Origin: an uncultured Clostridium sp. | Lineage (GTDB): Bacteria; Bacillota; Clostridia; TANB77; CAG-508 | NCBI GenBank assembly: GCA_947651825.1 | Contig: CANTAQ010000001.1 | Coordinates: 332,598 to 396,597 of the forward strand | DNA length: 64,000 bases | Direction: 5' to 3' | Shown: positions 8,821-18,844 of the stretch, piece by piece | Layout: the number at the start of each line of letters is the position of its first letter | Position numbering within the stretch: position 1 is the stretch's first letter | Translations under genes and position numbers: made by a program | Notes under the pieces: generated by a model | The model's database searches: none | What the model saw: only the letters and a program-made list of their open reading frames with translations | What the model was told of the DNA's origin: nothing

Positions 8821-9159
8821 ATGGCAAACAAGTTCGACATCACCTCTGAAAATATGCGGGGGCACTTTAGCCTGATTCGGGTAAGCGACGCCAACAGCGG
8901 CGACATTATCCTCTTCGGTATGTACCGCGGCGGCTACGAGGGGCGCCTGGTCGTTCCTCCTCAGAGCATCCTGAGCACGGCGCTCGTTTCTGAGATTCAC
9001 ACTCAGCTTATCGAGAAGTTCCCCCAGTCCATCTGGACCGTCAATTTCGGGCAGGAGCCCAAGACGCACGAAGAGCTCATGGAGTTCAAAGAGCTCCGGG
9101 ATCTGTTCGAGTCCGTCGGCATCCATGCCGAAGACGCTGGGGACAAGACAGGGGAATAA
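8821..9159 (+). CDS. Acquired small soluble protein, unknown
   Basis: 112 residues with no membrane segment or signal; mixed alpha/beta character and an acidic C-terminus (ELRDLFESVG..AEDAGDKTGE). I do not recognise a family. Composition is strikingly GC-rich against the AT-rich surroundings, with codons such as GGC, CTG, GTC and three in-frame CGG (ATG CGG GGG; ATT CGG GTA; CTC CGG GAT). A +1 slip at the first reaches TGA six codons later. GAAAGGAAG precedes ATG, a TTGCAA-N17-TATAAT promoter and a terminator flank it. It is a self-contained, recently acquired unit. Confidence 0.65.
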   Translation: MANKFDITSENMRGHFSLIRVSDANSGDIILFGMYRGGYEGRLVVPPQSILSTALVSEIHTQLIEKFPQSIWTVNFGQEPKTHEELMEFKELRDLFESVGIHAEDAGDKTGE

Positions 9160-9167
9160 CTCCAAAT

Positions 9168-9212
9168 AGCACAGAGAGCGGTGGCTAAATGTCACCGCCC
9201 TCTGCTTTTTGT
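9168..9212 (+). terminator. Terminator of the small acquired gene
   Basis: 12-position GC-rich stem (9172-9183 with 9193-9204, one mismatch), 9-nt loop, then CTTTTT. Confidence 0.8.
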
Positions 9213-9258
9213 TTATTTTATTTATTAGGTAAATAATTTACTTATTAGTTTTTTCTTA

Positions 9259-9293
9259 GAAAAAAGCACTCATACCATCAAGATACGAGTGCT
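9259..9293 (-). terminator. Terminator of the membrane-protein gene
   Basis: 12-bp stem with two G-T pairs, 5-nt loop and a TTTTTT run on the minus strand. Confidence 0.75.
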
Positions 9294-9320
9294 AAATCAA
9301 ATTTTTTAAATCTGTTCAAC

Positions 9321-9641
9321 TTACATTAGTTTCAAAAAATGTCCTAAAACACCTATAATACTTCCTAAAACAATAGACATTATTGTCATTGCTACTGGAC
9401 TTTTTTTATCTTCTTTAGCAACTAAAATAATAACTGGAATTGCCATAAGAAGAGCAATAACTCCACCTTTTAACCACCATAAATTTCCAAACCAATTAAT
9501 TCCAAAGATAACAAATGGAACTATTACATAATATACAAATGCTGATATACAAGAGTATTTATCAACTTTCATTTTAATCATTGGTAATACATCTATTACT
9601 CCTGCTCCTATTCCAATTAATAGCGTTAATAAAAAATTCAT
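9321..9641 (-). CDS. Small integral membrane protein, unknown
   Basis: 106 residues, about 90% of which lie in four predicted membrane segments (LLTLLIGIGAGVIDVLP; ISAFVYYVIVPFVIFGI; GGVIALLMAIPVIILVA; MTIMSIVLGSIIGVLGHFL) with short basic loops. It resembles small uncharacterised membrane proteins of Clostridia, but I cannot name a family. GGGGG precedes the ATG. Its promoter region is a near copy of that of the nitroreductase gene, so the two genes may be co-regulated. Confidence 0.7.
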   Translation of the reverse strand: MNFLLTLLIGIGAGVIDVLPMIKMKVDKYSCISAFVYYVIVPFVIFGINWFGNLWWLKGGVIALLMAIPVIILVAKEDKKSPVAMTIMSIVLGSIIGVLGHFLKLM

Positions 9642-9646
9642 ACTTT

Positions 9647-9740
9647 ACCCCCTTTTCTTCTAAAATAGAATATCATAAAAGCATATAATTATCAATCTTT
9701 TAACTCCATTTATATTTATAAATTTTACAATCTTCCATTT
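9647..9740. repeat. Duplicated promoter region, copy 2
   Basis: Near copy of 8657-8750. The minus strand has TTGATA-N17-TATTCT and the same GGGG ribosome site. The + strand promoter of copy 1 has decayed here. Confidence 0.7.
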
Positions 9741-9789
9741 TCATAATACAATTTTTTATTTATATCACATTCTAATTCTTCAATTATTT

Positions 9790-11139
9790 TTATCCTATCA
9801 TTAAATCATATAATGGTTTTAGTATTTTAAATTTATCTAGTATTTCTATTTTTATACTCTCTTTTGTTTTTATTCTTATGTCATTTGGTATGTATTTAAA
9901 CATTATACTAGAATAACATTTATCTTTAACATTATTCAAATACCAATTAACAAATTCAGAAGGATCTTCCCTATCAATATCAAACTCTTTCAATTCTTTC
10001 ATTTCTGCATTATAGCTCTTAAATTTTAAATTTTGATTTTTTAAGTTTTGTATAACCTTTTCAAATTCTTGTTCTATACCATTTTTGTTATTTTGTAAAT
10101 TCTCAATGACTTTATTTCTATCATATGCCATATTGGCAACAGAATGAAAAATTCCTATTTCAAATATCGGTCTATTTTCTTCATATGAAAGATTTATTTG
10201 AAAACAAGTAAATTTATTAACTCCAAACTCTTCATCATCTTTATCATATTTTCTCATTAGTTTAACTATCTCTTCCACTTCTCTTCTCAAATATCTAATA
10301 CCTAGCCATTCTAAAGAATTATTAGTATATTTACTTGGTCTTGCACCACTAGGTGCAATTATATTCGCTTTTCTCCAATGATTATACAGTCTATATTTTT
10401 GTTCTATATCCACTATTATTTCCTTATTTATGTTCAACAGTTTTTCTTTTACTTTATCACGTCTAATATTTATATCTTCAGTTCTCTTTTTAGAATTTAT
10501 CCTATTAAAAGTTTCATAATCTTCTTCCGTAAAATAAAATTCTTCTAAATTTTTATATTCTGGTCTATTGCTTACTTTTTTTAGCAAATCATTTTTTATT
10601 TTATCTATTTTAATATATAAATTTTTAACTTCTAAATTATTTTCTATGGTTTTAGATATGTCATCTGCTTCTTTTAAACTATTTCTAATCTCCTCTGTTA
10701 CAATTGTTGAGTTATTTTTACAATATTCAAAAAATTCCATAATCTCATTTTTAGTTATATTTTCATTTATCTCCATCAATTCTAAGTTGTTATTAAAACC
10801 ATTATTAGTCAAGTTCGAAGAGCCAAAAGCAAAAAAGTCTTCTTTTCCACTTATATAATAAGCTTTTGCATGTAAATTAGGAATTATATATACATTTGCA
10901 ATATTTTCTAAGAAACTCAAAATTTCGAATTTATCTTTTTGTGAAAAATCTATTGATAAATAAATTTCAAAATTGTTTTTATTTTTTATATTATTACTTA
11001 AATTAGTCAAAGTTTTCTTGACTTCATCACTGTTAGAAATAAATGCTGTTGCTATTTTTATATTATCAATATTTTCTATTTTAGTAAATTTAGTTCTTAA
11101 TTCTACTAAATCCTCTTTTTTATATATCAATTTGTTCAT
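9790..11139 (-). CDS. Phospholipase-D/HKD-type nuclease-like protein
   Basis: 449 residues from ATG 11139, chosen because AGAGGAAAAG lies just upstream; a longer in-frame start at 11190 lacks one. The N-terminal ~125 residues have a PLD fold signature: NLHAKAYY (HxK at 90-92), GSSNLTNNG (106-114) and a following NLELM. There is one such motif, so an active enzyme would have to dimerise, as in NgoFVII-like and Nuc-type nucleases. The rest is charged and helical with no recognised domain. Possible roles are DNA processing or defence; none is demonstrated. Host-like codons. Confidence 0.6.
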   Translation of the reverse strand: MNKLIYKKEDLVELRTKFTKIENIDNIKIATAFISNSDEVKKTLTNLSNNIKNKNNFEIYLSIDFSQKDKFEILSFLENIANVYIIPNLHAKAYYISGKEDFFAFGSSNLTNNGFNNNLELMEINENITKNEIMEFFEYCKNNSTIVTEEIRNSLKEADDISKTIENNLEVKNLYIKIDKIKNDLLKKVSNRPEYKNLEEFYFTEEDYETFNRINSKKRTEDINIRRDKVKEKLLNINKEIIVDIEQKYRLYNHWRKANIIAPSGARPSKYTNNSLEWLGIRYLRREVEEIVKLMRKYDKDDEEFGVNKFTCFQINLSYEENRPIFEIGIFHSVANMAYDRNKVIENLQNNKNGIEQEFEKVIQNLKNQNLKFKSYNAEMKELKEFDIDREDPSEFVNWYLNNVKDKCYSSIMFKYIPNDIRIKTKESIKIEILDKFKILKPLYDLMIG

Positions 11140-11177
11140 TCTTCTTTTCCTCTCTACTATTACTATATTTTTTATAC

Positions 11178-11221
11178 AAAATGTTCGCAATTAACATTTT
11201 GTGAGTAATTGCGAACATTTT
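11178..11221. repeat. 16-bp perfect inverted repeat between secA and the HKD gene
   Basis: Arms 11178-11193 and 11206-11221 are exactly complementary with a 12-nt loop. It lies 42 bp beyond the secA stop and 39 bp before the next start. It could be the secA terminator with weak T-tracts, or an operator for the HKD gene. Confidence 0.6.
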
Positions 11222-11263
11222 ATATTTATTATTAAAAATCGAATTTTCAAAATACTAATACTA

Positions 11264-13999
11264 TTAATTCTTTCCACAGCAATTCTTATATTTCTTCCCA
11301 CTTCCACAAGGACATGGGTCATTTCTACCTACTTGTTCTTCAGTATTTCTAACTGGAGTTTTTACTTCTGGTTCTGTTTTATTTGGAGCACTTCCTTCTT
11401 CTTTTAGTCCTTCTCCTGTAATTTTTGTTGTTTGAACTCTTTGGACTCTTTCAACCTTTTCCAAATGTGTTAATATTTTTACAACATCTGCTTTGATATC
11501 ATTTACCATTTGGTCAAACATTTCAAATCCTTCTATTCTATATAATGCTACTGGATCTTTTTGTCCATATGCTCTTAATCCTATTCCATCCTTTAATTCA
11601 TCCATAGCATCTATATGATCCATCCATTTTTGATCAACAACTTTTAGCATTACTACTCTTTCTACTTCTCTTAATTGTTCTGCTCCTACTTCTTGTTCTT
11701 TTGCTAAATATTTTTCTGTTACCATATTTGTTATTTTTTCTATAGTTTTGTGCACATCTGCTTCTATTTCTTCTTGTTTTAATTCTATGTCCAAATTAGA
11801 TTTTAAATCTGTAATTAATCCTTCTTTATTTATCAGAGAATCTGAATAATGTGTTGTTACAATTGCTTCTACTTCAGTTGCCATCATTTTTAGTATTTTA
11901 TCTTTTAAGTCTTCTCCATCTAAAACTTCTCTTCTTTGTTTATATATTATCTCTCTTTGATTATTCATTACATCATCATATTGTAATACATTTTTTCTTA
12001 TACTAAAGTGTTTACCCTCTACTCTTCTTTGTGCATTTTCTACTGTTTTTGAAATCATTCCTAATTCTATTGGCATATTTTCATCTGCTTTTAATGCATT
12101 ATATACTGATGTTATCATATCTCCACCAAATATTTTCATTAAGTCATCATCTAAAGCAATATAAAATCTTGATTCTCCAACATCTCCTTGACGTCCACTT
12201 CTACCTCTTAACTGATTATCAATTCTTCTTGATTCATGGCGTTCTGTACCAATTATCTTAAGTCCTCCAGCTAGTATTACTTTTTCTTTTTCTTCTTTTA
12301 TTTCTTCATTAAATTTTTGCTCATAATTATTAAATGTTTTTCTTGCTTCTAATATAGCTTCATCATCTGTCTCATTATGTGCTGTTGATGCTTCTATTAA
12401 TTCTTCATTATATCCATGTTTTCTCATTTCTTGTTTTGCTAAAAATTCAGAGTTACCTCCAAGCATAATATCTGTTCCACGTCCAGCCATGTTTGTTGCA
12501 ATTGTAACTGCTCCATATTTACCTGCTTGTGCAATTATTTCAGCTTCTTTTTCATGATATTTAGCATTTAATACTTCATGTTTTATTCCTTCTTTTTTTA
12601 ATATACTACTTAATTTTTCTGAGTTTTCAATTGACACAGTACCAACTAAAACTGGTTGACCCTTTTCATAACTTTGTTTTATATCTTCTACTACTGCTCT
12701 AAATTTTGCTCTTTCGTTTTTATATATAATGTCATTTAAGTCTTTTCTTACCATAGGTTTATTGGTCGGTATAGTAATAACATCTAAATTATATATCTCT
12801 CTGAATTCGCTTTCTTCTGTCATAGCTGTACCTGTCATTCCTGATAGCTTATTATACATTCTGAAATAATTTTGGAATGTTATTGTTGCTAAAGTTTTAG
12901 ATTCATTTGCAATTCTAACATGTTCTTTTGCTTCTATTGCTTGATGTAACCCATTATTGTATCTTCTTCCATACATAATTCTTCCAGTAAATTCATCTAC
13001 AATTAAAACTTCTCCATCTTTAACTATATAGTCTATATCTTTTTTCATTATTCCATGGGCTCTTAAAGCTTGATTAATGTGGTGTACTATTTCTGAATTT
13101 TCTATATCATTTAAGTTTTCTAATTTAAAATATTCTTCTGCTTTTTTTGTTCCTTTACCTGTAATTGATGCTGACTTTGCTTTTAAGTCTATAATGTAAT
13201 CATAGTTTTCATTATCTTCTGCTTGTTCAATATCTTTTGCATCTTCTTCTACTAATACTTTTGCTTTCAATCTTCTAACAAAATCATCAGCTAATTTGTA
13301 TAAGTTTGATGATGTATTAGCTGTTCCTGATATTATAAGTGGTGTACGTGCTTCATCTATTAATATACTATCAATCTCATCAACTATAGCATAATTTAAT
13401 TCCCTTTGTACTAATTGTTCTTTATTTACAACCATATTATCTCTTAGATAGTCAAAACCATATTCATTGTTTGTACCATATGTAATATCTGCAGCATATG
13501 CTTTTCTTTTCATATTAGGATCCATACCTGCAACAACTAATCCCACTGATAGTCCTAAGAATTTATATAATTTTCCCATCCATTCACTATCTCTTTTTGC
13601 TAAGTAATCATTAACTGTAACAACATGAACTCCCTTACCTGTAAGTGCATTTAAATACACTGGTAATGTTGCAACTAATGTTTTTCCTTCTCCTGTTTTC
13701 ATCTCTGCAATTCTACCTTGGTGTAAAATAATACCTCCTATTAATTGTACATCAAAATGTCTCATTCCTAAAACTCTTTTTGAAGCTTCTCTAGCAACTG
13801 CAAAAGCTTCTGGTAAAATATCATCTAATGTTTCTCCATTATTTAATCTATTTTTAAATTCTTCTGTTTTTTTAGTTAATTCTGAATCTGTTAATCTAGA
13901 TATGCTCTCTTCAAGAGAATTTATCTTCTCTACTATTGGCATTACTCTTTTTACTTCTTTTTCACTATATGATTTAAACATTTTCTTTATAATACCCAA
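11264..13999 (-). CDS. secA: Preprotein translocase ATPase SecA
   Basis: 911 residues, full length. SecA is the motor of the SecYEG channel. Walker [10 protein letters not shown] is near 100-108, the DEID segment with [13 protein letters not shown] near 207-225, MAGRGTDI and the RGRSGRQGD helicase motif VI in the middle, and the C-terminal SEC-C zinc site [13 protein letters not shown]. Its length and central insert are within the Clostridia range. Promoter TTGAAA-N17-TATAAA at 14034-14062. secG lies elsewhere in the window. Confidence 0.97.
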   Translation of the reverse strand: MGIIKKMFKSYSEKEVKRVMPIVEKINSLEESISRLTDSELTKKTEEFKNRLNNGETLDDILPEAFAVAREASKRVLGMRHFDVQLIGGIILHQGRIAEMKTGEGKTLVATLPVYLNALTGKGVHVVTVNDYLAKRDSEWMGKLYKFLGLSVGLVVAGMDPNMKRKAYAADITYGTNNEYGFDYLRDNMVVNKEQLVQRELNYAIVDEIDSILIDEARTPLIISGTANTSSNLYKLADDFVRRLKAKVLVEEDAKDIEQAEDNENYDYIIDLKAKSASITGKGTKKAEEYFKLENLNDIENSEIVHHINQALRAHGIMKKDIDYIVKDGEVLIVDEFTGRIMYGRRYNNGLHQAIEAKEHVRIANESKTLATITFQNYFRMYNKLSGMTGTAMTEESEFREIYNLDVITIPTNKPMVRKDLNDIIYKNERAKFRAVVEDIKQSYEKGQPVLVGTVSIENSEKLSSILKKEGIKHEVLNAKYHEKEAEIIAQAGKYGAVTIATNMAGRGTDIMLGGNSEFLAKQEMRKHGYNEELIEASTAHNETDDEAILEARKTFNNYEQKFNEEIKEEKEKVILAGGLKIIGTERHESRRIDNQLRGRSGRQGDVGESRFYIALDDDLMKIFGGDMITSVYNALKADENMPIELGMISKTVENAQRRVEGKHFSIRKNVLQYDDVMNNQREIIYKQRREVLDGEDLKDKILKMMATEVEAIVTTHYSDSLINKEGLITDLKSNLDIELKQEEIEADVHKTIEKITNMVTEKYLAKEQEVGAEQLREVERVVMLKVVDQKWMDHIDAMDELKDGIGLRAYGQKDPVALYRIEGFEMFDQMVNDIKADVVKILTHLEKVERVQRVQTTKITGEGLKEEGSAPNKTEPEVKTPVRNTEEQVGRNDPCPCGSGKKYKNCCGKN

Positions 14000-14033
14000 A
14001 GCAAAAACCTTCTTTCCTCATTTTATCTTTATA

Positions 14034-14062
14034 TTTATATCATAAAACGTCATATCTTTCAA
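14034..14062 (-). promoter_or_regulatory. secA promoter
   Basis: TTGAAA (14057-14062), 17-bp spacer, TATAAA (14034-14039) on the minus strand. Confidence 0.6.
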
Positions 14063-14102
14063 CATTTTGAATACAATTAACAAAAGAATTTGAGGTGAAT
14101 TT

Positions 14103-14642
14103 ATGTTTATTTATAATTTTAAATTAAACACAAAAAGTATTGTTAAAACATGCTTTATTATCCTTTCTATTATTGTTGTTATCTTCTTTTTAATTTCTCT
14201 TTATAAAATTTTTAGTACTACTATGAAAGTTCGTGATGAACTTGAATCACCTGATATATCACACATTCAAACTGATAACTATACTAATATACTAAAAAGT
14301 GTCTATGAAAATTTAGACACTTATATAGGACAACGAATTTGTTTTTCTGGATATGTTTATCGTAACATAGATTTTTCCGAAAGCCAGTTTGTTTTGGCAA
14401 GAGATATGATTATGAAAGATACTCCAAACAAGTTAATTGTTGGATTTTTATGTTCTTGTAAAGAAGCTAAAAATTATGAAGATGGTGCTTGGGTTGAAAT
14501 TGTCGGAGAAATTACAAAGGGAAATTATCATGGTGAAATTCCTATTCTAAAAATAACACAAATAAAAAAAATAGATAAACCATTAGATGAGTTTACATAT
14601 CCACCAGATGCAACATACATTCCAACAGGGATAATTTATTAA
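14103..14642 (+). CDS. Membrane-anchored DUF1980/TIGR03943-like OB-fold protein
   Basis: 179 residues: a basic head, one membrane segment (about 18-36, IILSIIVVIFFLISLYKIF) and an external domain. GQRICFSGYVYRNIDFSESQFVLARDM, then WVEIVGEITKG, IPILKITQIKKI and a P-TYPP tail match the order of conserved blocks in the C-terminal half of the YcgQ-type DUF1980 family. It lacks the large N-terminal membrane domain of that family and the usual permease partner. GAGGTG precedes ATG. Its stop codon is the first base block of the 464-bp repeat. Confidence 0.6.
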   Translation: MFIYNFKLNTKSIVKTCFIILSIIVVIFFLISLYKIFSTTMKVRDELESPDISHIQTDNYTNILKSVYENLDTYIGQRICFSGYVYRNIDFSESQFVLARDMIMKDTPNKLIVGFLCSCKEAKNYEDGAWVEIVGEITKGNYHGEIPILKITQIKKIDKPLDEFTYPPDATYIPTGIIY

Positions 14643-15103
14643 ATTGCAGTTAGTTTTACTTTTACAGTCCGCCAAATCTCGTCGGAGCTTTCATTGTGTA
14701 AACAACAAGGTTCTGGGGTACCTCACCCACAAGCTTTGCTTGTGAGGTGGGTCAGGTTCTTATATTTATTTTTTAATTGAACCCACGTTTGATACGCCAA
14801 AGAAGGAGGCTCGGGTCTTCAAACAAAATAAATATGAAACTCCTGCGTTTGGCTACTCTGTACCAAATTTCAATAAAAGCAAATCATTATAATTATTTGA
14901 AAACGAGTTCGACCATCTAACGCTTCAGGGCAACGTAAATGCGTAGCATTTTTGCCGAAGCGATTCGCTTTAATGTTAGTTCTTATCGTGCCAATACATT
15001 TGTTGTATTCTCTTCAATTAAAGCGGGTGGAGAACGGAGTTTGAAAATAATTCATAATGATTTCTGATATTATCAATATTTTCCTCATACAAACTGCAAT
15101 TTG
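14640..15103. mobile_element. 464-bp inverted-repeat-bounded element, copy 1
   Basis: Appears identical by eye to 57917-58380, same orientation. The ends are an 11-bp inverted repeat, AAATTGCAGTT at the left and AACTGCAATTT at the right. No ORF of note. The interior is strongly self-complementary: CCTCAC..AAGC/GCTT..GTGAGG near 14730, GCCAAA..GGAG/CTCC..TTTGGC, and CGCTTC..GGCAA..AAATGC/GCATTT..TTGCC..GAAGCG near 14930. No target-site duplication is visible. Either a non-autonomous mobile element (MITE-like) or a repeated structured RNA gene. Confidence 0.75.
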
Positions 15104-15113
15104 CCTAATGCAA

Positions 15114-15143
15114 CAAAAAACTCAGGATTTTAAAAATCCTGAA
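15114..15143 (-). terminator. Terminator of the prepilin-like gene
   Basis: Stem TCAGGATTTT/AAAATCCTGA with TTTTTT on the minus strand, just after the gene's stop. Confidence 0.75.
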
Positions 15144-15154
15144 TTTTGCTGATA

Positions 15155-16925
15155 TTACAGGCTAATTGCTTTAGGTGAATCTGCTGTTCCTCCACCAGAA
15201 TAAATCTTGATATTAGGTCCAAGAGTTACTACTGGACGTATTCCACACACAGGCGTAATACCAGTTTCACCGCCAGAGCTCTTATTTGATCCAAACATGT
15301 CTAGACCACTCAGCCCTCCAATACGTACAGCACGTAAACCAAACTCTGCATGCGTCTCCCTACAATTAGCATAGCGTGAAGCAAGCCAATATGATCTGTT
15401 ACCGTCTCCAAAAATAAGTCCATAGAATGCACTATCGTTAAAATAATTAGTTGGTATATTTGAACAATGATAAAGTGTTTGTTTTACTGTTAAAGTTCCT
15501 TTTTGTGCATATGTTTTTGTTGTAGGATTTCCATAATAGTCAATACTCTCATCTATTGTGTCATTTCCTACTCTATCATATATATCTGGTGCATATGAAT
15601 AATTACTACTATATGTTTTTGTACTTCCATACTTTGTTCCATAATATGTATAATTATTTCTAGCAGCAATTCCTGTATTATTAAATTTATTTTCAATATC
15701 TACATAATCAATACTTCTAGCAGTAACTCCTAATGTAGAATTAGAATATTGTGATTTACATAGGTCATTTAATAGTAATACTCCATTATTATATCCAATA
15801 GCACCTCGAAAACTTACAGGTGAAGAAATAGGTTCATCTGATACAATATCAACAGACCAATCATTATTTATGCTCATTACTCTCCATTTTAATGTTGTAT
15901 CTTGTGGTATTGATTGATCTGAATTTCCTCCTGTTGCTGTTGTTATTTTTGTATAGTTTCCTGCTGTGTCTGGTGTATATGCTATGTAGTCTCCTACTTT
16001 TAATCCTGTTCTATTTGTTGTCAATTCTGCTAAACCTGTTATTGTTATTGTTTTTGTTGCATTGTTTTCCGCATATACTGTTACTGTATACATTCCATTT
16101 TCTTCTACTCTATAGTCTTTTATTATTAATTCTTTATTTCCATTACATTCTTCAGATACTACTACTGTTCCATCTGCTTTAGTAATCTCAATTTTTTGTA
16201 TTCCCTTTTTGACTTCCTGTGTTTTCACTGTTATTGTTGCATATGTGTTATCTGTTGAATTACTACTTGTTACTTCTAATTTCGTTATGGGTATTAATTC
16301 TGTTATTTCTTTTATTTCTGTTGCCATTAATTTTGAATATACTTTTATTATATATTTTCCATTATCTGTTAGTGGATTTGTTGTTATTGTTACTGTTTCT
16401 TTTGAGCCTCCACAGTCTCTCTCATCCACTTTTTTTCCATCTAAATATATTTCTATTTTATCTATTCCGTTTTCTGTTTCTTCTGCTTCTATTGTTAAAG
16501 TTGCATTTTCTTTATTTTCCGCTATATTAGCTGTTACTGATAATATTTTAGGAAATGTGTAATCTCCTTCTTTTCCTAAATTTTGTTTTATTTCTGGAAC
16601 AGTTCTATCTAACTCAAAAGCCCATCCATCTATAATTACTATATCTCCTGCTATTTTTGAATCTGGTAAATTATCTCTTATGTAGTCATCTAAAAATTCA
16701 TTTTCATTGTAATCTTTATTAATATATTTTTCAGCCATTGCACCTGATAAAGTTGTTCCTAATTTTTCTCTTGCCTCTTGCATGCTATGAGCATTTACCG
16801 CATCTCCTGCATGTTTAAATAGTCCACTGTTTACTACTGTTCTTACTGTCACAGCTACTAATATTAACATTACTATTATTGTAATTATTAGCGCTATCAA
16901 CGTAATTCCGGTTGTTTCTTTTCAT
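15155..16925 (-). CDS. Prepilin-like surface protein with Ig-like repeats, read through a CGG +1 frameshift
   Basis: From ATG 16925 (GGAGG just upstream) five codons, M-K-R-N-N, lead to CGG at 16908-16910. Skipping its C gives GGA ATT ACG TTG, so the protein begins MKRNNGITLIALIIT, the exact prepilin module of its paralogues (MRNNKAITLIALIIT). Without the slip only a 36-residue basic peptide results. The joined protein has 589 residues: N-terminal membrane helix, two Ig-like repeats (about 120-290), and a C-terminal domain (RTGLKVGDYIAYTPDT to IRPVVTLGPNIKI) shared with the gene at 29736. Probably exported and surface-exposed. An alternative start at TTG 16900 would lose the prepilin head and has no ribosome site. 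Confidence 0.8.
16908..16910 (-). other. CGG +1 frameshift site in the prepilin-like gene
   Basis: AAC-AAC-CGG-A; skipping the C at 16910 reads GGA (Gly) and joins the ATG-containing frame to the prepilin frame. Confidence 0.8.
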
Positions 16926-16977
16926 TTTTTTCCTCCTTCGAATATTGTACACATGAAATATTATGTGTATAGTGTTA

Positions 16978-17050
16978 ATTATACTGGTTATATAACCAAT
17001 AGTAAATAGTTTAACTAAAATTGTAATGAAATTGTAATGAAATTGTAATA
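16978..17050 (-). promoter_or_regulatory. Promoter and triple TGTAAT repeat upstream of the prepilin-like gene
   Basis: TTTACT (17001-17006), 17-bp spacer containing the palindrome GGTTATATAACC, TATAAT (16978-16983). Upstream on the + strand reading, TGTAAT occurs at 17022, 17033 and 17044, an exact 11-bp period, beginning 15 bp from the -35 box. The divergent gerA gene starts at 17138, so the site could act on both. Confidence 0.6.
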
Positions 17051-17137
17051 TAAATAAATTTGTTAATTTTTTCTTGCACAACCTACATTTTATTACACCC
17101 ATGTATATTTCTGTATTTTTTGGAAAAAATTATTATT

Positions 17138-18833
17138 ATGAATACATTTAATAATTTTTTTAAAAGACTTTTTTTATATAGTCCATCAACAAATTATGAT
17201 TTTACTTTATCTGAAAGCGGAAATGAAGATTTCAATAATTTAGAAAATCCACCATCTATTTCCCTACCTAATGATACTGCTATTTATCCTAGCTTAAACG
17301 ATAATCTTAATTATCTAAAAAGCAAATATAATTCTCTTATAAATAGTGATATTATTTTTAGACCATTTCAATTTAAAGCTAATGGAAAAACTTATAATGC
17401 CCTATTTCTTGGTATTGATGGTATGATTTCATCTAGTTTAGTTAATGACTTTCTTTTAAGACCACTTATTAATACTAATCAAAATATATCTACTAGTAAA
17501 ACAAATATTAAAACTAATAATGGCATTACTATGAGAAAAGTTAAGAATTTTAATTTAGAAGATTATATATTTGATAAATTAATACCTCAAAATAGTATAT
17601 CCAAAGTTTCTAATTTTGAAGATGTTATTATGCGTATCAGTAGCGGTGATTGTGCTCTTTTTGTAGATACACTAAATCTTGCATTTGTTGTTGATGTTAA
17701 AGGCTTTGAAAGTCGTGGTATTGACACTCCTAAAAATGAAATTGTTATTAGAGGTTCTCAGGAAGCATTTGTAGAAAAATTAAGAACAAATACATCTATA
17801 TTAAGAAGAATAATTAATAGTCCTGAATTTATTATTGAAAAATCAAGTGTTGGTAAAATTAGTAATACAAATGTAGCTATTTGTTATATGAAAAATATTG
17901 CTAATCCAAATCTTGTTGCTGAAGTAAAATATAGATTAAATAATATTGATGTAGATTATGTTCTTTCATCTCGGACAAGTTGAACAATTAATACAAGATG
18001 ATAGTAGAATGGCACTTCCTCAAATGATTTCTACTGAAAGACCTGATAAAGCTTCTACTCATCTACTTGAAGGCCGTGTAGTTGTAATCGTTAATGGGTC
18101 TCCATATGTCTTAATTTTACCTGGGGTTTTCATAGATTTCTTATCCTCTCCTGAAGATTTAAACTTAAAGCATCAATATTCTAATTTATTAAAAATAATT
18201 AGAGGACTTGCTACAGTAATAACATTATTATTACCTGGAATTTACGTTGCAATTATGACTTTTCATGCTGAATTAGTCCCCACAGAATTATTATTTACAA
18301 TCGCTGCCGCAAGAAACTCAGTTCCTTTTCCTGTCATTTTTGAAATTTTAATTATGGAGGTAGCTTTTGAATTAATCCGTGAAGCAGGACTTAGAATTCC
18401 TACTCCTATTGGACCTACTATAGGAATAATTGGTGCTTTAGTTTTGGGAGAAGCTGCTGTTAGTGCTAATTTGGTCAATCCTGCTGTTATAATAATTGTT
18501 GCTTTAACTGGCTTATGTTCTTTTGCCATACCTGACTTTTCACTTAATTTCAGTTTTAGAATATATAAATTTCTATATATTTTCTTAGCTTTTATTGCAG
18601 GATTTTTAGGAATTGCAATAGGTTTGTTTTCTCAAGTTGCTATTCTTGTTAATTTCAAATCATTTGGTGTTCCTTATTTATCTCCTTATACTCCTTTTGT
18701 TAACTTCAAAAAAAGCGTTTCTTACCTTATTCCTCCTATTTGGAAACGTGAACGTAGAAGTGATTTTTTAAATACTGTTAGACCAAAAGAACAAGCTGAC
18801 ATTAGCCAAAAATGGAAATTTAGAAAGGAATGA
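17138..18833 (+). CDS. GerA-family germinant receptor A subunit, read through a CGG +1 frameshift
   Basis: Joined protein 564 residues: 17138-17971 then 17973-18833. The hydrophilic N-terminal domain (1-280) carries blocks such as GDCALFVD and FESRGIDTPKNEIVIRGSQE. The junction gives LSSGQVEQLIQDD, equivalent to the family's ESGYIEQLI segment, then STERPDK, LLEGRVVVIVNGSPYVLILPGVF and five membrane helices with PTPIGPTIGIIGALVLGEAAV. The CGG at 17972-17974 lies exactly at the break; the 0 frame stops three codons later. GerA subunits sense nutrients in the spore inner membrane together with B and C. It heads an operon with the next two or three genes. Confidence 0.88.
17972..17974 (+). other. 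CGG +1 frameshift site in gerA
   Basis: TCA-TCT-CGG-ACA-AGT-TGA in the 0 frame; skipping the C reads GGA CAA GTT GAA and restores the family sequence. Confidence 0.85.
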
Positions 18834-18844
18834 ATTAATTAAAA

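Noticed and set aside
17138-17983. Start of gerA at 17060
   Set aside because: The extra 26 residues are hydrophobic, lack a ribosome site and overlap the upstream AT-rich promoter region; ATG 17138 begins a typical hydrophilic N-terminus.
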